20,700 bases of DNA from positions 1 to 20,700 of IMG/VR virus record IMGVR_UViG_3300047494_000090. One strand, given 5' to 3'. Below, piece by piece: positions 14,647 through 20,700 of the stretch (positions are counted from its first letter, which is position 1; each line of letters starts with the position of its first letter). A program made the translations under genes and the position numbers. The notes beneath the pieces were generated by a model. The model was not told where the DNA came from. It was given only the letters and a program-made list of their open reading frames with translations, and did no database searches. This stretch comes from a virus.

Positions 14647-15248
14647 GCGCGCCGCCGGTCTTCCCCGACCTTCGCGGGCTCGGCTGGGGGGTCAAGATGA
14701 CCCCCTCGTTCTCCACCCGCGTCGCGCAGCATGTCTCGGGCCGCACGGTGCGCCTCGGGCTCTACGCGCGCCCGCTCTATCAGTTCGAGCTCGTCTACGA
14801 GGGGCTCGACGCCGGCGGCGACTTTCCTGGCCTTACCGACCGCTCGCTGCAAGCCCTCATGGGGTTCTACATCGCCTGCCAGGGACAGTTGGGCACCTTC
14901 GTTTATCCCGATCCGCTCAAGACCGAAGCCAAAGGCCAAGCCATCGGCTTGGGAGACGGCGCGACGACGGCGTTTTCGTTCCAGCGCGACATCGGTCCAA
15001 CGACGACGCCCGCCTCCTACGTGACTTACGTCGGCGCGGTCTACATCAACGGAATCGCCACGAGCGGCTGGACGCTGAACCAGCCCAACACGCTGATCAT
15101 GACGACCGCGCCAGCCGCCAACGCGGTCATTACCGCCGACTTCAACAGCGGTTATCTCTGCCGCTTTCTCGACGACCAGGTCGATTTCGAGGAATTCATG
15201 AACGGGGTGTGGCAGGTCGAGTCGCTGAAATTCATTTCGGTGCGATGA
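14643..15248 (+). CDS. Distal tail protein (DUF2460, GTA gp12-like)
   Basis: The protein has 201 residues; GTG 14643 overlaps the tape measure stop (GTGA). The family signature runs FPDLRGLGWGVKMTPSFSTRV, RTVRLGLYARPLYQFELVYEGL, then LQALMGFYIACQGQLGTFVY and a D-P motif. The C-terminal part DQVDFEEFMNGVWQVESLKF closes the domain as in the family. DUF2460 proteins form the distal tail ring under the tube; the Rhodobacter gene transfer agent has one at the same place after the tape measure gene. Between ~residues 98 and 170 there is a strand-rich insert (GDGATTAFSFQRDIG) like those seen in other phage versions. Confidence 0.88.
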   Translation: MSAPPVFPDLRGLGWGVKMTPSFSTRVAQHVSGRTVRLGLYARPLYQFELVYEGLDAGGDFPGLTDRSLQALMGFYIACQGQLGTFVYPDPLKTEAKGQAIGLGDGATTAFSFQRDIGPTTTPASYVTYVGAVYINGIATSGWTLNQPNTLIMTTAPAANAVITADFNSGYLCRFLDDQVDFEEFMNGVWQVESLKFISVR

Positions 15249-16165
15249 AAACCGCTCCGTCCGCCCTGACCAGCTACCTCAACGCGCTGCGCGCGTCCCC
15301 CGACGCGCCGCTCTACCTCGCGGACTGCTTTACGTTCTGGCTCTCGAATGGTTCGGTGCTGACCTATTCGAGCCTCGACGTGCCCGTCGCGCTGAACGGC
15401 TTCACCTACCTCGCCAACTCTCTCCAGGTGTCGGGGTTGAAATACAAGGCTTCGACAGGCGTCAACGTCGACAAGCAGCAGATCACGATTTCGGCCTATC
15501 CCGGCTACACGATAGGCGGCGCGCCGTTTCTCGCGGCGCTCCAGCAAAAGCTCTTCGACGGCGCGGAAATTCAACGCGAAAGGGTGTTCTTCTCAAGCTA
15601 CGGGGCCGTGCCGCCGCTCGTGCCCATCGGGAACGGCTCGGTCATTTTGTTCAAGGGCCGCGTCTCGACGATCGAGGAAATCGGCCGCACGACGGCGAAA
15701 GTCACCGTCGCGTCGGACCTCGTGCTGCTTGATATCGACATGCCGCGCAATCTCTACGCGCCGACATGCAATCATGTTCTCTACGACGCGGGCTGCACGC
15801 TGAACCGCGCCACCTATACCGCGAGCGGCGTGGTCGGCGCGGGATCGTCGATCACGAATATTCTCTGGAGCGGCGCGACCTCCGCTTACCAGCAAGGCGC
15901 CCTGACGTTCACGAGCGGCGCCAACGAGGGCACGGAAGTTACCGTCAAGGCCGCGAGCGCCGGCTCGCTCGGGCTGATGTATCCGCTTCTGGAACAGCCC
16001 GCGACCGGCGATGCGTTCACGGTCTGCCAGGGCTGCGACCACACCTTCGCGACATGCAAGGCGAAGTTCAACAACTTGTCGAATTTCCGGGGATTCCCGT
16101 ACGTGCCGAGCCCGCTGATCATTTCCGGACCGCTGGCGTCGACGACAAGCTCGAGGGGGAAATAA
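15245..16165 (+). CDS. Baseplate hub protein (DUF2163, GTA gp13-like) with Cys cluster
   Basis: The protein has 306 residues; ATG 15245 overlaps the previous stop (ATGA). It begins LTSYLNALRASPDAPLYLAD and LADCFTFWLSNGSVLTYSS, then has the beta-barrel strands of the DUF2163 N-terminal domain (TYLANSLQVSGLKYKAST). The C-terminal part holds the conserved cysteines Cys175, Cys184, Cys261, Cys264 and Cys271 (CNHVLYDAGC; CQGCDHTFATCKAKFNNLSN), followed by FRGFPYVP. In the gene transfer agent and in the lambda L family these cysteines bind an iron-sulfur cluster (family knowledge), so the same is likely here. It links the distal tail ring to the hub and tip. Confidence 0.88.
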   Translation: MKTAPSALTSYLNALRASPDAPLYLADCFTFWLSNGSVLTYSSLDVPVALNGFTYLANSLQVSGLKYKASTGVNVDKQQITISAYPGYTIGGAPFLAALQQKLFDGAEIQRERVFFSSYGAVPPLVPIGNGSVILFKGRVSTIEEIGRTTAKVTVASDLVLLDIDMPRNLYAPTCNHVLYDAGCTLNRATYTASGVVGAGSSITNILWSGATSAYQQGALTFTSGANEGTEVTVKAASAGSLGLMYPLLEQPATGDAFTVCQGCDHTFATCKAKFNNLSNFRGFPYVPSPLIISGPLASTTSSRGK

Positions 16166-16170
16166 TCGTG

Positions 16171-16584
16171 ATGCACGAGGCCTATTTCACGAAGCGTTTG
16201 TTGGTTCGACCCGAAGAGAAAGAAGGGGTAAAGGGCTACGCGCTCCTTTATCAAGATGGAACATATGACTCGTGGTGTCCCGCCGCCATATACGAGCGCG
16301 ATTATCACGCGACCGAAGGCGGTGAGATGACCTTCGGCGAGGCCGTCGCGGCGCTCAAAGCGGGCGATCTCGTGCGGCGGCTCGGCTGGAACGGCAAGGG
16401 AATGTTTCTCTTTCTTGTGCAACTCGACGAGTTAAGCAAGAACAATGTCTATCCAGCACACATGATCATTGGGTTTGACCCGCTGCCTTTTATCGCGATG
16501 AAAACGGCACAAGACAGCGTTGTGCCCTGGCTCGCGTCGCAGACGGACATGCTGGCGAGCGATTGGGAAATCGTCCCGGCGTGA
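16171..16584 (+). CDS. Tad2-like anti-Thoeris protein (DUF2829)
   Basis: The protein has 137 residues from ATG 16171; GTG 16168 is an alternative, and AGGGGG at about 16154-16159 serves either. Residues ~53-135 match DUF2829, the Tad2 family: MTFGEAVAALKAGDLVRRLG, WNGKGMFLFLV, then PFIAMKTAQDSVVPWLASQ and TDMLASDWEIV. Tad2 forms oligomers that sequester the cyclic ADP-ribose variant made by Thoeris; some members also bind other cyclic nucleotides (family knowledge). The first ~50 residues (EGVKGYALLYQDGTYDSWCP) are a short N-terminal part seen on other DUF2829 proteins. The coding sequence is more AT-rich and uses codons rare in neighbours, such as ATA, GTA and GGA. It lies between two baseplate genes, where the gene transfer agent has none, which suggests insertion as a moron. 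Confidence 0.88.
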   Translation: MHEAYFTKRLLVRPEEKEGVKGYALLYQDGTYDSWCPAAIYERDYHATEGGEMTFGEAVAALKAGDLVRRLGWNGKGMFLFLVQLDELSKNNVYPAHMIIGFDPLPFIAMKTAQDSVVPWLASQTDMLASDWEIVPA

Positions 16585-17078
16585 CGATGGCAACCGAAAC
16601 CCACGCCGTCGCGCTCATCCCCGAAACCGAGGTCGCCCAACGCGCGGCCGTCGTCGCCGAGGCGCGCACGTGGATTCGCACCCCCTACGTCAATTGCGCC
16701 GACATCCGGGGCCGCGGCGTCGATTGTGGCATGCTGATCGTGCGGTGCTTCGTCGACACCGGTCTTGTCGCGCCGTTCGATCCGCGCCCCTATCCGCCGG
16801 ACTGGCATCTCCACCGATCGGGGGAGCGCTATCTCGGCTTCGTCGGCGATCGTTGCAAGCAGGTGAGCGAGCCCCAGCCCGGCGACGTCGCGGTGTTTAA
16901 GTTTGGCCGTTGCTACAGCCACGGCGCCATCGTCGTCGCCGCGAAGCCGCTGCGGATCGTCCATGCCTTCGTGCAGGCCCGCCAAGTCGTCGAGGAAGAC
17001 TTGGTCCGTAATCCGCACCTCTGCGACACTAAGCGCGCGGTGATGTTTTTCAGCCTCTGGCCCAGCGCGCCGGCATGA
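16581..17078 (+). CDS. NlpC/P60 tail peptidase (GTA gp14-like)
   Basis: The protein has 165 residues from GTG 16581, chosen because it forms a GTGA overlap with the previous stop and is nine bases after GGGAAA (16567-16572); ATG 16587 is the alternative and would shorten it by two residues. The NlpC/P60 fold is shown by ARTWIRTPYVNCADIRGRGV, Cys49 in GVDCGMLIVRCF, the PGDVAVFKFG block and His114 in YSHGAIVV. Cys49 and His114 are the likely catalytic pair of this peptidoglycan endopeptidase family. The gene transfer agent has a peptidase at the same position, where it sits at the tail tip and helps cross the cell wall. Confidence 0.9.
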   Translation: MTMATETHAVALIPETEVAQRAAVVAEARTWIRTPYVNCADIRGRGVDCGMLIVRCFVDTGLVAPFDPRPYPPDWHLHRSGERYLGFVGDRCKQVSEPQPGDVAVFKFGRCYSHGAIVVAAKPLRIVHAFVQARQVVEEDLVRNPHLCDTKRAVMFFSLWPSAPA

Positions 17079-19366
17079 GCGGCATTCTCGGCGGCGGCTC
17101 GAAGGCCACGCAGGTCACGACCTATTCGGGCCTCCAGGTCCAGACGACCTCGGCCGCCGTGCCCGTGCCGATCGTGTACGGCTGCAACGTCCTCAGTCCG
17201 AATTGTTTCTGGTACAACGATTTCAGCTCGCATCCCGTGTCCGGCAAGGGCGGCAAGGGCGGCATTTTCAGCGGCGGCTCGTCGCAACAGACGCTGGATT
17301 ACGACTGTTCGATCATGATGGGCCTCTGCGAAGGGCCTATCAACGGCATCGGCCAGATAATGCAATCGTCCAACACATGGACGTCGCTCGCGGCCCTGAA
17401 CCTCAGCGCCTATTACGGCACGTCGCCGCAAGACCTCTGGCCGTTCCTGACCTCAAACCACTCCGACGAAGCGCTCGCCTATCCTGGCATCGCCTATGTC
17501 TGCTCCGCCTATTACGATCTCGGCTCCGGCGCGACGATCGGCTCGAACATCTTCGAAATCTACGGCACGTTCTACCAAAGCGGATGCAACGGGGTTGATG
17601 CCGACCCCGCGTTGGTGATCCAGGATTTCCTGACCAACATCCAGTATGGTGTCGGCTTCCCCGCCGCGTCGATCGACACGACGGCGCTCCTCGGCGGCAG
17701 CGGCACGGGGAGCTACCAAGCCTATTGCTGGGCGGTGGGCCTCGCGATCTCCCCGGCCTTGAACGATCAGGAATCGGCGTCGTCGATCTTGGAGCGTTGG
17801 CTCCAGATCACCAATTCGACGGCGGTGTGGAGCGAGGGTAAACTCAAGATCATCCCATACGGCGACCAAGCCGTCACCGGCAACGGGCAGACTTGGGTGC
17901 CCGACACCGCCGTCGTCTACGCGCTGACGGACGACGATATCGTCGCCGCCGAAAACGAAGACCCCGTGAAGATCGCGATCACCGATCCTTTCGCGGCCTC
18001 CAATCAGCAGAGCGTGGAAATTCTTTCCCGCTCCGACCAATACAATTCCGGGCCGATCACGACCTTTGACCAAGGCATGATCGACCGGTTCACGCGTCGG
18101 ATCGGGTCGACCGTCACCGCGCACGAAATCTGCGACAACAACGTCGGGCAGGTTTCCTGCCAATTGATCTTGCAGCGCGGCCTCTACATCCGCCGCACCA
18201 TCACGTTTAGGCTCTCGTGGGAATTCTGCTTGCTCGATCCCATGGACCTCGTGGCCGTCACGGACGTCGACTTGGGCCTTCGCGCCGCCGTCTTTCGCAT
18301 CATCGATATCGAGGAAGACGACGACGGGACGCTTACGATCACGGCAGAGGAATACCCGGCTGGCGTCGCCACCGCCGTCCTCTACCCCACGCAAGTCGTC
18401 ACGAGCGCGCCGGGCAACAGCTTGGTCGCGCCGCAGCCCGTCAACCCGCCCATCATCATCGAGCCGCCGCCGGCCCTGTCGGGCAACACGCCTTCGCTTT
18501 GGGTCGGCGTCTCGCCGGAAAACAGCGACCCGAACTGGGGTGGCTGCAACATCTACGCATCGGTTGACGGCACGTCCTACACGCCCCTGCCCGTGGCGAC
18601 GCTGCGCGGCTCGTCAACCATGGGCGTCACGACGGCGCCGCTGCCGCTCTATACCGGCGCCAACCCAGACACGGCCGACACGCTATCCGTCATCCTGGCG
18701 GCGAGCGACACGACGCTCACCTCGACGACGCCGGCCAGCGCCGAAATTGGTTCGACGCTCTGCTATGTCGGCGGGGAATACCTGTCCTTCACGACGGCGA
18801 CGCTCACCGGCGCGGACACCGTCGACTTGCTCGGGATCGGCGTCGCGACGTCCGAGATCGCGCATGGGATAGGCGTCGATTACGGCGGCGTCTCGCAAGC
18901 CGTGTCCGAGACGGACGATTGGGGCGATCTCACATCATCCGTCCTGGCCACGATCGACTTGGGCAATCTCGGCTTCGCGGGCTCGGGGAATTACAATCTG
19001 ACGGGTCTCTATCGCGGCCTAGAAGGTCTGATTTCGGTGCAAGTACCATCGGGCGCGCCGTTCCTGCTGCTCACCGGCAATATCGTCAAATACGATATTT
19101 CGGCGGTTCCGGTCGGCACCACGCTTTACCTGAAATTCCAGTCCTACAACACCTACGGCGCGGCGCCTGAGGATATCTCGGCCTGCGCCGTCTACACTCA
19201 CGAGATTTCGGGCGCGAGCGTGCTGGGGCCTGTTTCCACCGCGCTCGGGCTGGGCATCAACCTGGATTACGGGCGCGTCTCGGAAAACGTCTCCGAGAGC
19301 GACGATTGGGGCGATCTCGTCTCGCCGGTCATCGCCACGATCGACCTCGGCTCGCTCACGACCTGA
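17075..19366 (+). CDS. J-like tail tip / central hub protein
   Basis: The protein has 763 residues; ATG 17075 overlaps the previous stop (ATGA). The start GILGGGSKATQVTTYSGLQV then TSAAVPVPIVYGCNVLSPN is typical of the tail tip attachment family. The next blocks fit the Phage-tail_3/hub fold: DYDCSIMMGLCEGPINGIGQ, LVIQDFLTNIQYGVGFPAA, ILERWLQITNSTAVWSEGKL and DPMDLVAVTDVDLGLR. A Pro-rich linker near residues 450-470 precedes a strand-rich C-terminus with fibronectin-like character. Two copies of a ~31-residue motif (DYG...VSE..DDWGDL...ATIDLG) lie near residues 600-632 and 731-761. It is much shorter than the ~1300-residue gene transfer agent hub and lacks its TIM-barrel part. It probably carries receptor-related function together with the downstream tailspike. 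Confidence 0.85.
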   Translation: MSGILGGGSKATQVTTYSGLQVQTTSAAVPVPIVYGCNVLSPNCFWYNDFSSHPVSGKGGKGGIFSGGSSQQTLDYDCSIMMGLCEGPINGIGQIMQSSNTWTSLAALNLSAYYGTSPQDLWPFLTSNHSDEALAYPGIAYVCSAYYDLGSGATIGSNIFEIYGTFYQSGCNGVDADPALVIQDFLTNIQYGVGFPAASIDTTALLGGSGTGSYQAYCWAVGLAISPALNDQESASSILERWLQITNSTAVWSEGKLKIIPYGDQAVTGNGQTWVPDTAVVYALTDDDIVAAENEDPVKIAITDPFAASNQQSVEILSRSDQYNSGPITTFDQGMIDRFTRRIGSTVTAHEICDNNVGQVSCQLILQRGLYIRRTITFRLSWEFCLLDPMDLVAVTDVDLGLRAAVFRIIDIEEDDDGTLTITAEEYPAGVATAVLYPTQVVTSAPGNSLVAPQPVNPPIIIEPPPALSGNTPSLWVGVSPENSDPNWGGCNIYASVDGTSYTPLPVATLRGSSTMGVTTAPLPLYTGANPDTADTLSVILAASDTTLTSTTPASAEIGSTLCYVGGEYLSFTTATLTGADTVDLLGIGVATSEIAHGIGVDYGGVSQAVSETDDWGDLTSSVLATIDLGNLGFAGSGNYNLTGLYRGLEGLISVQVPSGAPFLLLTGNIVKYDISAVPVGTTLYLKFQSYNTYGAAPEDISACAVYTHEISGASVLGPVSTALGLGINLDYGRVSENVSESDDWGDLVSPVIATIDLGSLTT
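18872..18970 (+). repeat. DDWGDL module, copy 1 (in tip protein)
   Basis: This encodes a unit with DYGGVSQAVSETDDWGDL and then VLATIDLGNL. It matches the final 31 residues of the same protein, about 130 residues further on. The matches run at protein level with several synonymous differences. Confidence 0.8.
19265..19357 (+). repeat. DDWGDL module, copy 2 (C-terminal end of tip protein)
   Basis: This encodes DYGRVSENVSESDDWGDL and then VIATIDLGSL, ending three codons before the stop. Such a short terminal module next to a terminator and a tailspike gene could be the anchor for the spike or a site of recombination; this is inference. Confidence 0.8.
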
Positions 19367-19367
19367 T

Positions 19368-19387
19368 CCGGCCTCGCCGGGCTTTTT
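19368..19387 (+). terminator. Intrinsic terminator after the tip protein gene
   Basis: The stem CCGGC (19368-19372) pairs with GCCGG (19376-19380) around a CTC loop, followed by GC and then TTTTT. It starts two bases after the stop codon. The stem is short, so it may be partial, letting some transcription continue into the tailspike gene. Confidence 0.65.
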
Positions 19388-19410
19388 CCGACCCATCAGA
19401 AGGCTAGCGA

Positions 19411-20700
19411 ATGTCCGTTCAAGTCAAACGGCGTGGCGACGTCACGTCCTTTTGCGCGGCCTTTACGGGCGCGCCGAAAGAAATCATCGTCGATACCGCC
19501 CTTTGGCGTTTGAGCCTGCACGACGGTGTCAGCGTCGGCGGCCACCCCATCGCGCGAGCGAGCGACACGACGCAGCCCGTCGCGCTGTTCGGCGGCGACA
19601 TCACGGGCGCGGCAAACGATGTCAACGCTTGGAACGAATGCGTGTCGGCGACGGGTCAGATCGTCATCGGCTCCGGCGTTTCGCGGATCGCGACGGCCTA
19701 CACAACGACCGTTCCGCTGATCGTCAGCTCGGGCGCCATGATCAAAATCGACGGCGTCGTTCTGACGATCGCCTATGATTTCACCGCATCGCGTACCAGG
19801 CAATGCTTCAATTGCGTGAACGGCGGCAGCGTTGTCTTCACGAACCGCCAGGATCGCTATATTGACTGGTGGGGCGCGATCCCTAACAGTTCCGCGATCG
19901 ATAACACCGCGGCCATCAACGCGGCGCTCGCGGCCGGTGGCGGACGCGTGCGCGCGCTCGGCGCGGCCTATTGGCACGCCGGCACGATCGTCATGGCGAC
20001 GCCGCTTGTCCATTTCGAGGGTTTAGGTGATCAGGCGACGATCTTTAATTTGACCTCGGGTAGCGCGACTCAGCTTCAAATCGGCAACCCGTCGGCGACG
20101 TCTCTAACGGCCTACTATGTTTCGGTCCAAGGAATCGATTTGTTTCGAACCGTCGCTCCGGCGTCTGGGCTTGGCAGCTTCCCCTACACGTCCGCTCCGA
20201 TGGGCATTTCCATCATGTGGGCCGTTTGGGTCGACATCATCAACGTCCATGTCTACCGCTCGCGCATTTCGCTCTATCGCCGACGTACCGCCAATACTTC
20301 CGATTATCGCTTTGTCGCTGAGTTCAATTTCACGGTCGATGGTGGCGACGCGATCGGGCTTTATATCGACGGCCAAGACAGTCAGTTCACGAGCGCGGGC
20401 GCGCCGTCCAACGTCGTCAACGCCTCGACCGCAAGCCAAGACGCGTTTGTTGATTTTATTGGCAACAACGCGACATCGGTCAGCGTCGGCGCATTAGTCA
20501 CGGGGAATTTTTCCGACCAGTGGCTCAGAACCTTTCAGACAGCCAACGGCAACGGCATCTGCGTCGACGGCACGGGTTCCGACACGTCAATGGGCGGTTC
20601 CGTTACCGCCGGAACCGGCGCGAGCTTCACTAACGATTTACACATCATCAACCCGATCATTGATTCGTTTCAAAACTACGGCATCCGCGTCGCCAATATC
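19411..20700 (+). CDS. Tailspike / tail fibre protein, beta-helix type (3' partial)
   Basis: The frame opens at ATG 19411 and has no stop before the window edge, so 430 residues are visible and the C-terminus is missing. AGAAGG at 19399-19404 is the likely ribosome site. The first ~50 residues (MSVQVKRRGDVTSF, then EIIVDTALWRLSLHDGVSVG) match the N-terminal attachment domain common on alphaproteobacterial fibres, similar to the Mtd N-terminal domain. From about residue 150, DWWGAIPNSSAIDNTAAINA and the Ala/Gly-rich segment up to VHFEGLGDQATIF read as the entry to a right-handed beta-helix of the pectate-lyase superfamily. Later sequence is strand- and Asn/Gly-rich (FNFTVDGGDAIGLYIDGQD). Such proteins bind and often cut surface polysaccharide. 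Codons are more AT-rich than in the tail genes, as is common for receptor-binding genes. Confidence 0.8.
   Translation, partial: MSVQVKRRGDVTSFCAAFTGAPKEIIVDTALWRLSLHDGVSVGGHPIARASDTTQPVALFGGDITGAANDVNAWNECVSATGQIVIGSGVSRIATAYTTTVPLIVSSGAMIKIDGVVLTIAYDFTASRTRQCFNCVNGGSVVFTNRQDRYIDWWGAIPNSSAIDNTAAINAALAAGGGRVRALGAAYWHAGTIVMATPLVHFEGLGDQATIFNLTSGSATQLQIGNPSATSLTAYYVSVQGIDLFRTVAPASGLGSFPYTSAPMGISIMWAVWVDIINVHVYRSRISLYRRRTANTSDYRFVAEFNFTVDGGDAIGLYIDGQDSQFTSAGAPSNVVNASTASQDAFVDFIGNNATSVSVGALVTGNFSDQWLRTFQTANGNGICVDGTGSDTSMGGSVTAGTGASFTNDLHIINPIIDSFQNYGIRVANI

Noticed and set aside
1-20700. CRISPR arrays, rRNA, tRNA genes and insertion sequences
   Set aside because: I looked for regular short repeats with spacers, clover-leaf patterns and transposase motifs and saw none.

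Overview
The window is the late structural region of a tailed, siphovirus-type phage or prophage. Every recognisable gene is on the plus strand, packed tightly, and often joined by 4-base ATGA or GTGA start/stop overlaps. GC content is high, with G/C-rich third codon positions. The tail end follows the order of the Rhodobacter gene transfer agent (tape measure, DUF2460, DUF2163, NlpC/P60, J-like hub). Both points suggest an alphaproteobacterial host, perhaps Hyphomicrobiales. The host assignment is inference, because no host genes are present.

Head module (1-8710): an HK97-type portal, cut by the left edge and carrying a very long C-terminal extension with two RDAHGRWTS motifs; a prohead protease with a long acidic and coiled C-terminus; a 77-residue Acb2-like protein; a non-coding stretch with a strong inverted repeat and hairpins; the HK97-fold major capsid protein; a 157-residue and a 101-residue small protein; a gp6-like connector; two small probable connector or accessory proteins; and an HK97 gp10-like protein. 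A structured repeat of about 55 bases occurs on both sides of the capsid gene.

Tail module (8743-19366): tail terminator, an 86-residue protein, tail tube protein, a tail assembly chaperone pair joined by an apparent -1 frameshift at TTTGGGG, a 1263-residue tape measure protein with an embedded SleB-type cell-wall hydrolase and a 130-residue tandem duplication, DUF2460 distal tail protein, DUF2163 hub protein with a cysteine cluster, a Tad2-like (DUF2829) protein, an NlpC/P60 peptidase and a J-like tip protein. A hairpin terminator separates this module from a tailspike gene that runs off the right edge.

The most notable feature is that two probable anti-defence proteins are spliced into the virion operon. 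The Acb2-like one (a family that sequesters CBASS cyclic nucleotides) lies between protease and capsid. The Tad2-like one (a family that sequesters the Thoeris signal) lies between two baseplate genes. If both work, the late transcript carries two sponges for nucleotide immune signals alongside the particle proteins. The portal C-terminal domains and the structured repeats around the capsid gene are the least explained parts of the window.
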